Origin: Dokdonella_A sp937902695
Lineage (GTDB): Bacteria; Pseudomonadota; Gammaproteobacteria; Xanthomonadales; Rhodanobacteraceae
Assembly (NCBI GenBank): GCA_048498135.1
Contig: JBEHYO010000001.1
Location: forward strand, 99,869-163,868
Direction: 5' to 3'
Length of the DNA: 64,000 nt
The translations under genes and the position numbers were made by a program. The notes under the pieces are model-generated. The model ran no database searches, was not told the DNA's origin, and saw nothing but the letters and a program-made list of their open reading frames with translations. This document shows positions 25,359 to 34,252 of the stretch, in pieces. Within the stretch, counting starts at the first letter, position 1. Every line of letters starts with the position of its first letter.

Positions 25359-25888
25359 GCGCCGGCGTCGCGGGCGCAAACGGCGCCGCGTCGCGCGCGC
25401 GTTTCACGTTCGTCGTCGACTGGCCCGCGCCATCGGCCGCGAGCGGCGACGCGATCCGCGCATTCTGGAAACGCGAAGGCGCGTTCAACGACGAGACGCA
25501 GATGAGCGCGCGCCTGCCGCAGGTCGTCATGCACGCGCTGACCCCCGACGGCGAGGTCGCCGGCGTCTGCACGGCCGTCGTCATGACGCCGCCGCACCTC
25601 GCGCAGCCGGTCTATTACTGGCGCACCTTCGTCGGCAAGGCGTGGCGTTCGTCGCCGCTCGTGATGATGCTGCTGAAGCGCTCGTGCGCGCTGCTTGAGG
25701 AATTCGCGCGCGACAACGACTATCCGTGCATCGGCATCCTGCTCGAGCTCGAGAACAACCGGTTCAAGGAGAAGGGACGGACGGCGGTGTGGTGGAATCC
25801 GCGGTTCGTCTATATCGGGCGCAGTCAGCGCGGGCTCGACCTCAGGGTTTTTTATTTCGAGGGAGCGAGGTTGAAGGCGGCGAAGTGA
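25355..25888 (+). CDS. Unknown protein coupled to the TIGR03032 gene, perhaps GNAT-like
   Basis: A 177-residue soluble protein starting at a GTG that overlaps the previous stop (GTGA). The order of strands and helices (RFTFVVDWPAP, GEVAGVCTAVVM, YYWRTFVGKAWR, ALLEEFARDNDYPCIGILLELENNRFKEKGRTAVWWNPRFVYIGRS) resembles an N-acyltransferase: VYYWRTFV as beta-4, WRSSPLVMMLLKRS as the CoA-loop helix, and GILLELENNRF as the ENxRF-type segment. A classical acetyl-CoA pyrophosphate loop (R/QxxGxG/A) is not clear, so the class is tentative. Its coupling to the TIGR03032 gene implies joint action. Confidence 0.75.
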   Translation: MSAGVAGANGAASRARFTFVVDWPAPSAASGDAIRAFWKREGAFNDETQMSARLPQVVMHALTPDGEVAGVCTAVVMTPPHLAQPVYYWRTFVGKAWRSSPLVMMLLKRSCALLEEFARDNDYPCIGILLELENNRFKEKGRTAVWWNPRFVYIGRSQRGLDLRVFYFEGARLKAAK

Positions 25889-25938
25889 GGTGTCGGCGCT
25901 TCGTCAGCCCGGCGTAATCCGGAAACCATTTTTACCTT

Positions 25939-26048
25939 CGTCATTCGTGCGGACGCGGGACTCCATTTCGACTCTCCGTCATTCCCGCGGAAGCGGGACT
26001 CCATTTCGACTCTCCGTCATTCCCGCGGAAGCGGGAATCCATTTGCCT
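25939..26048. repeat. 38-bp tandem REP repeats (three copies)
   Basis: Three direct copies begin at 25939, 25977 and 26015, spaced by exactly 38 bp. Each carries cgtcattc, a gcgg-aagcggga hairpin and tccattt. The rest of the 340-bp gap (25889-26228) contains a ttcaccgcggcgggagagggg element near 26115 and no gene. Confidence 0.8.
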
Positions 26049-26228
26049 TCTCTCCCGCTTCACCAATTTGCGATAACCGACTCACGTCCGTGTGCGGCTG
26101 GTCCGTCCGCCCTTCACCGCGGCGGGAGAGGGGAAAAGATGGGAGTGCCGCGCTTCGCTCTTTCCGGGCCCGACGAAACACACGCGGACGCGAGCCGGCG
26201 ATCGCGACGACGCCTCGTCAGCGGAGGA

Positions 26229-26855
26229 TCAAAGCACGCCCACGTCCAGCCGCGCCGCGACCTCCGCGAGTGCCAGCCGGCACACCTCTTCCATCGGCCG
26301 CGCGCCGTCGATGCGTATCGACGCCGCCGGCGGCGCATCGAACCGCCGCGCGACGATATCGACGAGCTCGGGCTCGCGATCCTCGGCCGGGTGCCGCCGT
26401 TCCGCGAGATCGCGCGCGATGCGTTCGCGCGCCAATGCGGCCGGACAATCGATCAGCAGCGGCAGCACGTCGAAGCCGTGCCGGTCGGCGAGCGATGCGA
26501 CCTCGTCGAAATCCCCACGCCGCGAGAATGTCATGCCGTCGATGACGCTCGGCTCGCCGAGGAGGCAATTGATCTCGACCGCGAGCAGTACCGTGCGGAA
26601 TGCGGCGCGCTTCTCGATGAACGTGTAGTCGCAACGGGGGAACATCGCCTGCCGGATCGCGTCGCGGCAGACCCTGCGCAAACCGAGCCTGCGCTCGAGC
26701 ATTCGCGCGACGGTGCTCTTGCCCGCGCCCGGCAGACCCATCAGCGCGACGATCAAGGCGCGCCCGTCACCGGCCGGCCGGCTCCGCTCGTTTCGTCCCG
26801 GAGCATGCGGAACGCCGGGCGCACCCGCACCCATGTCGGCCTTCGGTCCGTTCAT
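26229..26855 (-). CDS. P-loop nucleotide kinase-like protein (AAA_33 type)
   Basis: A 208-residue protein with a Walker A loop GLPGAGKST at about residues 40-48, an RDAIRQAMF segment typical of gluconate/zeta-toxin-like and AAA_33 small-molecule kinases, a Walker-B-like LLIDCP, and a lid RERIARDLAERR. Substrate unknown. The first 30 residues are Gly/Pro/Arg-rich; a second ATG seven codons in (MGAGAP) is equally possible as start. Transcribed divergently from the kinase-FGE gene with about 170 bp between. No antitoxin-like gene is adjacent, so a zeta-toxin role is not supported. Confidence 0.8.
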   Translation of the reverse strand: MNGPKADMGAGAPGVPHAPGRNERSRPAGDGRALIVALMGLPGAGKSTVARMLERRLGLRRVCRDAIRQAMFPRCDYTFIEKRAAFRTVLLAVEINCLLGEPSVIDGMTFSRRGDFDEVASLADRHGFDVLPLLIDCPAALARERIARDLAERRHPAEDREPELVDIVARRFDAPPAASIRIDGARPMEEVCRLALAEVAARLDVGVL

Positions 26856-27022
26856 TCATCTTCGTCGCGGCGCGCCAGGCGAACCACCGCTTGCGGCGCG
26901 CCTAGCGTGCCACAAACTGTGGGGGACCCGGCGTTTTCCGCCGCCGCCGCCGGCGATTTGACCGTTTTCTCCACGCAGGCTTGGCTAGAATCGGTATCGG
27001 GTGAGGATCGGGTCGTAACCAG

Positions 27023-29326
27023 TTGAGCCAGCTGAAGCTCCCGTTCGAGGTCGAGGGTTATCGCATCGTGCGCCGGCTTGGGCTCGGCGGCATGGCGACC
27101 GTGTATCTCGGCATCCAGCGTTCGCTCGGGCGGCCCGTCGCGCTCAAGGTGCTCGCCACCGATCACACGCATTCCGAAGACCTCGTCAGGCGCTTCGAGC
27201 ATGAGGCGCGCACGATCGCGCGGCTCGATCATCCGCACATCGTCAACATCTTCGACGTCGGCCGCACGTCGAGCGGCCAGATCTACTACACGATGCCGTA
27301 CCTGCCGAACGGCGATCTCGCCGGCAGGAATCTGCGCGACGATCAGCCGCGCATCCTCGAGGTGATCCGCTCGATCGCCGACGCGCTCGGCTACGCGCAC
27401 GAACAAGGCATCGTGCATCGCGACGTCAAGCCCGAGAACGTCCTCTTCGACAAGCTCGATCGGCCGCTGCTCGCCGATTTCGGCATCGCGCTCAGCGACA
27501 CGCACCAGCCGCGCGTCACGCGCGAAGGCGCGACGATCGGCTCGTCCGGCTACATGAGCCCCGAGCAGGCGCGAAGCCAGCCGCTCGACGGACGCTCCGA
27601 CATCTACAGCCTCGGCGTGCTGTGCTACGAGCTCCTCACCGGCGAGATGCCGTTCCGCGGTCCCGATACGCTGTCCGTCGCGCTCGCGCACATCGAGATG
27701 CCCGTTCCGCGCCTGCCGCCGATGCGGCGCATCTGGCAGCCGTTCATCGACAAGGCGATGGCGAAGCGGCCCGAAGCGCGCTTCCAGAATGCCGAGGAAG
27801 TGCTCGCCGGACTCGATGCGCTGCAGGCCCGCATCGCGGCGCCGCCGAAGAAAGGGCCCGCGCGCTGGTGGCGCGAAGTCCGCGAAACGACCGCGGCGAT
27901 CCCGCGCCGCACGCGCGCGCTCGCGATCGGGCTCGGCATCGCGGTCGCGCTCGCGAGCCTGATCGTGCTGCTGCCGCACGCGCCGGGGCCCGCGGCGGTA
28001 CCACCGAATGCGAACGCGGCGACGCCGGCGCCGAGCGATGCGATCCAGGCGGCACTCCACACCGCCGTCGTCGTTCCGGCCGCGGGCTCGACCGCAAGCG
28101 CGAACGCGAACGCGGCCGAGATGCCCCTGACGACGGAGCCGGCCGCACCCGTCGTCGACACGGCCGCGATCGATGCGATGCTGGCCGAAGCGAAGGACCT
28201 CGCCGCCCACGGCAAGCTCTTCGCACCGAAGGGCCACAGCGCAACCGAACGCTACCTCGCCGCATTGAAAGGCGATCCGACGCGCAAGGACACGATCGGC
28301 GGCATCGAAGGCCTGTTCGCGCCGCTCGGCTCGAGCACGGCCGACGCGATCTCGCGCGCCGACGCCGAGAGCGCCGCCGCAGGCATCGAGCACGCAATCG
28401 CGCTCGCCGACGCGGCCAAGCTCAAGAAGACCAAGGCGTTCGACGGCTACCGCGTCGCGGTGCGCGATGCGATCGACCTCAAGCGCCAGCGCGGCCACGG
28501 ACCGTTCGACGCCGGCGATCTCGCGCCGCTCGCCTCGCTCGTGCCGGCGCTCGACAAGCTCGACAACCGCGATGCGAGCCAGCTCAAGACCGATCTCGAT
28601 CGACCCGCCAGGCTGGTCCGTGACGGCGGCCGCTTCCACGATCGCGGCGGCCCCGAGCTCGCGCTGATTCCAGTGCGCGCGGAAGTCGGCGATCGCCTCG
28701 AGTATCCGTTCGCGATGGGCGTGACCGACGTGACGCGCGGCGCGTACGAGCGCTTCGCCAAGGCGACCGGCCGGCCGGCAGCCCGATGCCGCGAATCGAA
28801 CAGCTTCTTCGGCCGGTTCAAAGAATACAACTGGGAAGCGCCGGGCTTCGCGCAGGGCGAGGACCATCCGGTCGTCTGCGTCAGCTGGCAGGACGCGAAG
28901 GCCTACGCCGACTGGCTCTCGCGCCAGACCGGCGAGCGCTATCGCCTGCCGACGCAGCAGGAATGGATGCACGTCGCGCAGGCGATCGTCGTCGCGAGCG
29001 GCTGCGGCGGCGGCAACTTCAGCCCGTCTTCCTGCGACGACGGCTTCGCGAACACGGCGCCGGTGGGCCGCTTTCCCGCATCGCGTTTCGGACTCTACGA
29101 CGTCGTCGGCAACGTCGCCGTCTGGACCGCCGATTGCGCCAAGCCGTCGGGCAACGGCGATTGCCGCGAGCGCGTGATCCGCGGCCTGTCGTGGCGCGAC
29201 GAGCGCGACCCGGCCGCAGTCTGGCGCGAGACGACGAGCGCCGCCGACATCGGATACACGACGACAGGATTCCGTGTGCTGCGCGAGATTTCCGCGGATA
29301 ATGCGCGGCTCGCCAGGAGCAAGTGA
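27023..29326 (+). CDS. Membrane Ser/Thr kinase fused to an FGE-like domain
   Basis: A 767-residue protein. The kinase domain (12-275) has LGLGGMATVYLG, Lys42, HRDVKPEN (132-139), DFG (152-154) and SPEQ. A membrane helix (about 296-316) follows, then a Pro/Ala/Asn-rich linker, a helical region, and a C-terminal formylglycine-generating-enzyme-like domain (about 545-760: FAMGVTDVTRGAYERFAKATG, DHPVVCVSWQDAKAYADWLS, RYRLPTQQEW, FGLYDVVGNVAVWTADC, GFRVLRE). The Cys pair of true FGE is absent where expected (RVIRGLSWRDERD), so it is probably a binding module outside the membrane. The start is TTG, the only option after the in-frame stop at 27002, with an aggatcggg site upstream. Confidence 0.92.
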   Translation: MSQLKLPFEVEGYRIVRRLGLGGMATVYLGIQRSLGRPVALKVLATDHTHSEDLVRRFEHEARTIARLDHPHIVNIFDVGRTSSGQIYYTMPYLPNGDLAGRNLRDDQPRILEVIRSIADALGYAHEQGIVHRDVKPENVLFDKLDRPLLADFGIALSDTHQPRVTREGATIGSSGYMSPEQARSQPLDGRSDIYSLGVLCYELLTGEMPFRGPDTLSVALAHIEMPVPRLPPMRRIWQPFIDKAMAKRPEARFQNAEEVLAGLDALQARIAAPPKKGPARWWREVRETTAAIPRRTRALAIGLGIAVALASLIVLLPHAPGPAAVPPNANAATPAPSDAIQAALHTAVVVPAAGSTASANANAAEMPLTTEPAAPVVDTAAIDAMLAEAKDLAAHGKLFAPKGHSATERYLAALKGDPTRKDTIGGIEGLFAPLGSSTADAISRADAESAAAGIEHAIALADAAKLKKTKAFDGYRVAVRDAIDLKRQRGHGPFDAGDLAPLASLVPALDKLDNRDASQLKTDLDRPARLVRDGGRFHDRGGPELALIPVRAEVGDRLEYPFAMGVTDVTRGAYERFAKATGRPAARCRESNSFFGRFKEYNWEAPGFAQGEDHPVVCVSWQDAKAYADWLSRQTGERYRLPTQQEWMHVAQAIVVASGCGGGNFSPSSCDDGFANTAPVGRFPASRFGLYDVVGNVAVWTADCAKPSGNGDCRERVIRGLSWRDERDPAAVWRETTSAADIGYTTTGFRVLREISADNARLARSK

Positions 29327-29447
29327 GGGCGGCCGCCCGGCGGCCTCGTAAAAAAGCCGGAGTCGACGCTTCGCGCCGATCGCGCGCGCACTGCCCGGCT
29401 GGCGCTTCCTGCAATCCGCTTCGCCGATCTCCCTACCGACGGCTCCC

Positions 29448-30119
29448 ATGCGACCGCTCTACATACAGCGCTACCTGATCACCGGCCTTCTGACATTCAT
29501 CCCGATCTGGCTGACCTGGGCCGTCTTCAAGTTCATCTTCTCGCTGCTCTCGCAGGTGAATCTGCCGCTGGTCACGGCGATCTTCTCGGCGCTCGCCGGC
29601 GCGTTCCCCGAAACGATCGGGCGGCTCAACCAGGGCTGGCTCGTCTCGATCTTCGCGTTCGTCGTCACGATCGTCGCGCTCTACATCACGGGCTGGGGCG
29701 CGAGCCACGTATTCGGTAGGCGCCTGATCGCGATATTCGAAGGCCTGATCCAGCGTATTCCGCTCGCGCACACGATCTACGGCGGCACCAAGAAACTGAT
29801 GAGCCTGATCCAGAAGAAGCCGGCCGGCACGCAGCGCGTCGTGCTGATCGATTTCCCCTCGCCGGAACTCAAATCGATCGGCTTCGTGACGCGCACGTTC
29901 GCCGATGCGGGCGGCCGCGAGCTCGCCGCCGTGTACGTGCCGACGACGCCGAATCCGACCGGCGGCTATCTCGAGATCGTACCGATCGAGCGGCTCGTCG
30001 CGACCGACTGGACCGTCGACCAGGCGATGGCGTTCATCCTGTCGGCCGGCGCCGCCGCACCCGATATCCTGCCGTTCGAGATCGAGCGGCGCGCGCCGGA
30101 CGCGGCGACCCTGCCCTGA
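29448..30119 (+). CDS. DUF502 family membrane protein
   Basis: A 223-residue inner-membrane protein. Two membrane segments are clear: residues 7-32 (YLITGLLTFIPIWLTWAVFKFIF) and about 64-84 (WLVSIFAFVVTIVALYITGWG). The conserved family strings GxRLIxxFExLIxRIPLxxTIYGGTKKL and VVLIDFPSPELKSIGFVTRT follow. DUF502 proteins are widespread and uncharacterised. It lies about 120 bp after the kinase-FGE gene in the same direction and may or may not be in its operon. Confidence 0.92.
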   Translation: MRPLYIQRYLITGLLTFIPIWLTWAVFKFIFSLLSQVNLPLVTAIFSALAGAFPETIGRLNQGWLVSIFAFVVTIVALYITGWGASHVFGRRLIAIFEGLIQRIPLAHTIYGGTKKLMSLIQKKPAGTQRVVLIDFPSPELKSIGFVTRTFADAGGRELAAVYVPTTPNPTGGYLEIVPIERLVATDWTVDQAMAFILSAGAAAPDILPFEIERRAPDAATLP

Positions 30120-30148
30120 CGTGGTCCGCGTCGCGGCGCGACGGCGCA

Positions 30149-31309
30149 CTACGCGGATCCGTCGGCGCATCGGCTCATCTGTGCAACCGGATCCGGCGCT
30201 CGAGGCGCCGCGCGAACGATCTTGCGGAGCCGCTGCAGCGGCTGTTCCATCACGTGCCAGCTTGCGGCAGCCACCGTCACCGTGATCGCGAGGGCGAGCG
30301 CGACGCGAAGCACGCCGGGCACGGGCAGTCGCAGCAGGAGCTTCAGCACGAGCACGTGGACGAGGTACGCGGTGTAGCTGATGCGGCCGAGGTACGCCAA
30401 CGGCCGCCAGCACAGCGTGCGATGGACCAGGCCCCGGTCCGCGATGCGTGCGAGGATCAGCGCGCACGTGAAGACGAGCGCCTCGAGGCTGTAGCCGAGC
30501 GTGTTGTAGAGCGGCTCGTTCGCTTCGAGGTCGAAGCGCGGATCGATCGTCGCGAACAGCGCGAACACGACGATCCCGGCGACGGCCGTCAGGCCGATCC
30601 CGCGCGCGTGGCGCCGAGCCCATGCGGGATCGCGCAGGTCGATCCACGCGAACAGGGCACCGAGCGCGAGGAGATCCGACCGGCAGATCACGAGGCGGTA
30701 TACGGCGTCCGCGCTCACCGGCGTGAGCAGGAGCCGCACGGCTGGGGCGAGCACGATCGCGACCACGAACACCGCAGGCAATGCGCGTCGCGGGACGAGC
30801 AGCACGATGAATGGCCAGATCAGGTAGAACTGCTCCTCGACGGCGATCGACCACATCGGGAGCAGCGGACCCGTCAGGACCGGATAGAGACAGTCGCGGA
30901 TGTTCGATGCGAACGCGATATACCAGGGCGCCTCGCGGAGCGAAACCGGCATGAGCGCGAAGATCGCCGCGAGGGCGAGGTAGTACGGCGGCACGATGCG
31001 CAGCAGCCGCCGGAAGTAGAACACCGCAAGCGCGCTCCGCGGCCGCGCCGTCTCGCGCAACGCGAGCAGGTTTTTCGTGATGAGGTAGCCGCTCAGGACG
31101 AAGAAGAGGTCAACGCCCATCCAGGCGTACGGCACGGCGACGGCGTGGAACGCGAACACACCGAGGAACGCGAGCGCGCGAAGCCCGTCGAACTGCGCGA
31201 TCCGGCTGCCCCGGAGAGCGGCCGGGTCAATCACCGGATGACGCGCCAGCCGTGCGCGCGGCGAAGGACCGGCCGGTTGAAATACCTGAAGGCTCGACCA
31301 TTTCGGCAC
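30149..31309 (-). CDS. Acyltransferase-3 (OafA/YrhL-like) membrane protein
   Basis: A 386-residue integral membrane acyltransferase with about ten helices. Seen: FDGLRALAFLGVFAFHA with the catalytic His of the family, GVDLFFVLSGYLITKNL, FYFRRLLRIVPPYYLAL and WSIAVEEQFYLIWPF. Such proteins O-acetylate or acylate lipopolysaccharide, exopolysaccharide or other surface sugars. No sugar-biosynthesis genes are adjacent, so the acceptor is unknown. The first ~38 residues before FDGLRA are longer than usual; internal starts are possible. It converges on the DUF502 gene with 29 bp between. Confidence 0.9.
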   Translation of the reverse strand: MPKWSSLQVFQPAGPSPRARLARHPVIDPAALRGSRIAQFDGLRALAFLGVFAFHAVAVPYAWMGVDLFFVLSGYLITKNLLALRETARPRSALAVFYFRRLLRIVPPYYLALAAIFALMPVSLREAPWYIAFASNIRDCLYPVLTGPLLPMWSIAVEEQFYLIWPFIVLLVPRRALPAVFVVAIVLAPAVRLLLTPVSADAVYRLVICRSDLLALGALFAWIDLRDPAWARRHARGIGLTAVAGIVVFALFATIDPRFDLEANEPLYNTLGYSLEALVFTCALILARIADRGLVHRTLCWRPLAYLGRISYTAYLVHVLVLKLLLRLPVPGVLRVALALAITVTVAAASWHVMEQPLQRLRKIVRAAPRAPDPVAQMSRCADGSA

Positions 31310-31598
31310 CTCGCTCGACCGCGCGCTGGACAGCGACGCCCACGTGGGATTCGCAAACGTACACGAACACGCCAGTCGCCGGTCGCGAAGACGTGTGACT
31401 GATCATCACGAGGGAATTGCCGCTTCGGAGGACCGCAGTCCGCTCGCATCTGTCGCGTCGGCGACGTGTCGGGGAATCCTTGCGCGCGCCCTGCTCGGGG
31501 ACGGCGGCCGCCTGAGACAAGCCCAGGCGGCCCGGCGACCGGTGAACGTGTAACGCGGTCCGCTTGATCTCTCGCGCAGCGCTCGCGGAGGCCGGCGA
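31310..31598. other. Intergenic, 289 bp, nothing recognised
   Basis: Several short frames run through this stretch on both strands, but none has typical third-position GC or a recognisable protein. It should hold the promoter of the acyltransferase gene and the end of the SRPBCC transcript. Confidence 0.5.
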
Positions 31599-32132
31599 TT
31601 ACTTGGAACCGCCTTCCATCATCTTCTTGAGATTGTCGAGCCCCGCCTGATAGACACCACCCATCGTCTTCGTCGCCGTCGCATCGTCGGCGTCCGCCGC
31701 GGGCTTGTCGCTGGTGTCCTTGCGCTTGAAGCTGCCGGACCAGGTCACCGTCGATTTGCCTTTGCCCGCCGCCTTCACGACGACGGTCGAGGTGTAGTCG
31801 CTGACCGGCAGCACGCCGTCGAGGATCGCGTACTTGAACGAGCGATGCTTGGGATCGTAGGCAAGGAGCTTCTCCCTGATGTCGCCGCCGCCCTTCAGCG
31901 AAAGATGGCGCACGGCGCCGACCTCGTTGTTCTTGCCGGAAACGAGCTCATCCTTCTCGACGGCCGGGTGCCACGTGTTGAGCCCGTCGAAATCCTTGAT
32001 CTTCGCCCAGACCGCGTCCGGCGCTGCGTCGATCGTCACTTCCTTGCTGACCTTGAGCACCGGTGCCGCAGCAAGGGCCGCGACCGAAACCAGTGCGAGT
32101 GCCGCGAACGCGATCGTCTTCAGTGTTCTCAT
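31599..32132 (-). CDS. Small secreted SRPBCC-fold protein
   Basis: A 177-residue protein with a signal peptide (MRTLKTIAFAALALVSVAALAAAPV) and a START/Bet v1-like (SRPBCC) domain: VSKEVTIDAAPDAVWAKIKDFDGLNTWHPAVEK, VRHLSLKGGGDIREKLLAYD, YTSTVVVKAAGKGKSTVTWSGSF. The fold forms a hydrophobic pocket; ligand unknown. The start at MRTLKT was chosen for the signal peptide; an in-frame start 24 codons upstream would bury it. Probably periplasmic. It is transcribed divergently from the secreted propeller-like protein. Confidence 0.9.
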   Translation of the reverse strand: MRTLKTIAFAALALVSVAALAAAPVLKVSKEVTIDAAPDAVWAKIKDFDGLNTWHPAVEKDELVSGKNNEVGAVRHLSLKGGGDIREKLLAYDPKHRSFKYAILDGVLPVSDYTSTVVVKAAGKGKSTVTWSGSFKRKDTSDKPAADADDATATKTMGGVYQAGLDNLKKMMEGGSK

Positions 32133-32265
32133 TTGCGTTGCCTCGTTTGCCGGAAAGGCTTCCGGATGCAAACGGCGGACCGGATCGTGCACCGCGCGCC
32201 GCATCGGCGTATCGGCGCCTGCGGCGCGCGCGCGCCGGAGAGCGCCGTTCGCGTGTTCCAGAAAT

Positions 32266-32281
32266 GGGACAGTGCTGTCCC
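32266..32281. promoter_or_regulatory. GGGACAG-TG-CTGTCCC inverted repeat between divergent genes
   Basis: A near-perfect 16-bp palindrome with seven-base arms and a two-base centre, placed between the divergent SRPBCC and propeller-like genes. It has the size and symmetry of a dimeric repressor operator. No nearby regulator can be assigned. Confidence 0.4.
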
Positions 32282-32420
32282 CGCGGCGAATCGACGCAGA
32301 CGCCGGGCCGCGTGACGGTTCTTTGCGATCCGGCTGGGCAATTTCCCCCAGAGTATCGTTGTCGCACGCGCGCCGCTCCGGGAAAGTGGCGCCGTTCCCG
32401 GGGCTTTGCTGGGGTATCTC

Positions 32421-34172
32421 GTGTTCCTAATCCACCTGCGTCACGCCGCCGCGCTTGCGTGCGGCCTCGTTTCGCTGCCCGCTCTTGCCGACGAGCTGCT
32501 GTTCTCGAGCCCCGGCGATCTCTATGCGATCAGCCGCGACAGCATCGTCGTGACCGGCGACGCACCGGTCGACCAGGAAATCGCCGACGACTTCCATGCG
32601 GTCGGCGAGATCCACCGCGCCGTCGTCGACGGCTACGACTGCTGGAACTGCGAAGGCGTCTTCGCGACCGGCGTCGACGTGCACCTCTATGCGAAGGGCG
32701 ACGACGGCAAGCCCGCCGACCTGCTCTACGGCTTCCGCCTCGACGCGAGCGATCCGCGCTTCATCCACGATCTCAACCTGACCGGGCACAACGGCACGGT
32801 CGACATCACGTTCCCCGAGCCGTTCGCGGCCGACGGCGACTATTTCCTCTCGGTGCAGCTCGAATACGACCGGCCCGCGTCCTGGCCGCTGTGGTCGGCG
32901 AACCATGTCGCGCCGTTCGGAAGCCCGATCCAGATCCGCGACAACATCGCCGGCACGCCGTGGGAACAGCAGAGCGACATGTTCGGCCCGAGCAATTACG
33001 ATTTCGCGTTCGCTCTGTACGGCCTTCCGCCGGGGCCGCCGCCGTCGAACACGGTCGCCGAATGCGGCGAGTGGAGCACGACGCTGCTGCCGCTTCCGGC
33101 CGGGGCGACGGCGACATCGGTGTATGCATCCAAGAGCTTCGGCGCCGACGACAACTGGCTCGTCGGCGGCTACGACACCGGTGCGATCGGCTCGTTCCAG
33201 ACCTTCTCGCTCGCCTATCATCGCGTCGCCGGCGGCGACTGGGTCATCGTGCCGACGCCCAGCCCCGACGTCTGCTCGCCCGACGGCAATCCGAGCTGCG
33301 CGAAGGTCTGGTTCAACGCGATCGACGGCGTCGCGCCGGACGATCTGTGGGCCGGCGGCTGGAAGGATGCGCTGACCACGGACTTCTTCTTCGGCGGCGA
33401 GCTGTTCGTTGCCCACTGGAACGGCAGCGAATGGGTCGAGATTCCGGCGCCGGTGACGACGGCAGGCTCGGGCGTCGAAATCGCCGGCATCAAGGCGCTG
33501 GCACCGGATGATGTGTGGTTCGTCGGCACCTGGATCGAAGGCGGTCAGCTGCCCGCGCTCGCGCTGCACTGGGACGGCACGTCGCTGAGCCGCGTCGACC
33601 TGCCGTTTCCGGCATCGGGCGGGACGCCCGGATGGTCGCTCGGCGCGATCGACGGCGTCGCGGGCGACGATCTCTGGGCAGTCGGCGCCGGCAGCGACGG
33701 CGACCTGTCGCTCGCGCCCTATGTCCTGCACTGGAATGGCGTCGACTGGCAGGCGACGGAGAACGTGCCGATGCCGGGCGACGCGATCGAGCTCAACGCG
33801 CTGCTGCCGCTCGCATCGGACGACATCTACGCGGCCGGCAGCTGGTTCACCGGCGGCGGCGGCTACGGCCCGATGATCATCCACTGGGACGGCAGCGCCT
33901 GGACCATCGCGACGCAGGATGGCGGCGGCGGTCCGATGGTCACGTTCGGCAACGGCAACGTGCTCGCGCTGGGCAATCCGTCGCTCTACTGGAACGGGCG
34001 CGAATGGCTCGCCCAGCCGCGGCTCGCCGATTTCGACAACTATGGATGGTCGACGCTGCAAGCGACGGGGCCCTGCCATGCGGTCGGCGCCGCGATCGTC
34101 GACATCGTCGGCGTGCGCCGCTCGATTGCGGTCGATCTGAAGCCGATCGTCTACCGCAACGGCTTCGAGTAG
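32421..34172 (+). CDS. Secreted propeller-like protein ending in NGFE
   Basis: An exported protein of about 583 residues. A signal peptide (HLRHAAALACGLVSLPALAD) is followed by a jelly-roll-like region (to ~210) and repeated Trp-rich blades with the motif (A/P)DD(L/V/I)(W/Y)(A/F)(A/V)G (DDLWAGGW, DDVWFVGTW, DDLWAVGAG, DDIYAAGSW), each near an LHWxG string, suggesting a beta-propeller. The protein ends exactly at VYRNGFE. The GTG at 32421 was preferred because it gives a normal signal peptide and has a ggggt site; a TTG at 32406 would add five residues. Function unknown. Confidence 0.83.
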   Translation: MFLIHLRHAAALACGLVSLPALADELLFSSPGDLYAISRDSIVVTGDAPVDQEIADDFHAVGEIHRAVVDGYDCWNCEGVFATGVDVHLYAKGDDGKPADLLYGFRLDASDPRFIHDLNLTGHNGTVDITFPEPFAADGDYFLSVQLEYDRPASWPLWSANHVAPFGSPIQIRDNIAGTPWEQQSDMFGPSNYDFAFALYGLPPGPPPSNTVAECGEWSTTLLPLPAGATATSVYASKSFGADDNWLVGGYDTGAIGSFQTFSLAYHRVAGGDWVIVPTPSPDVCSPDGNPSCAKVWFNAIDGVAPDDLWAGGWKDALTTDFFFGGELFVAHWNGSEWVEIPAPVTTAGSGVEIAGIKALAPDDVWFVGTWIEGGQLPALALHWDGTSLSRVDLPFPASGGTPGWSLGAIDGVAGDDLWAVGAGSDGDLSLAPYVLHWNGVDWQATENVPMPGDAIELNALLPLASDDIYAAGSWFTGGGGYGPMIIHWDGSAWTIATQDGGGGPMVTFGNGNVLALGNPSLYWNGREWLAQPRLADFDNYGWSTLQATGPCHAVGAAIVDIVGVRRSIAVDLKPIVYRNGFE

Positions 34173-34252
34173 CGGTTCGCGCACGCCCCGCGCCACGACG
34201 GCGCGCCGCTTGCCGTAACATCGGCGGCTCTCCGACGCAGAATCCGCCGCCA

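Noticed and set aside
25939..26048. CRISPR-like 38-bp repeats
   Set aside because: The copies abut with no spacers and match the REP hairpins found elsewhere.
26229..26855. Zeta-type toxin of a toxin-antitoxin pair
   Set aside because: The P-loop kinase has no small antitoxin gene beside it and fits general AAA_33 kinases.
26852..29449. An 865-codon minus-strand frame across the kinase-FGE gene
   Set aside because: Shadow frame; the plus strand has intact kinase and FGE-like motifs.
31310..31598. Small genes on either strand in this gap
   Set aside because: The short frames lack ribosome-binding sites, typical codon bias and recognisable sequence.
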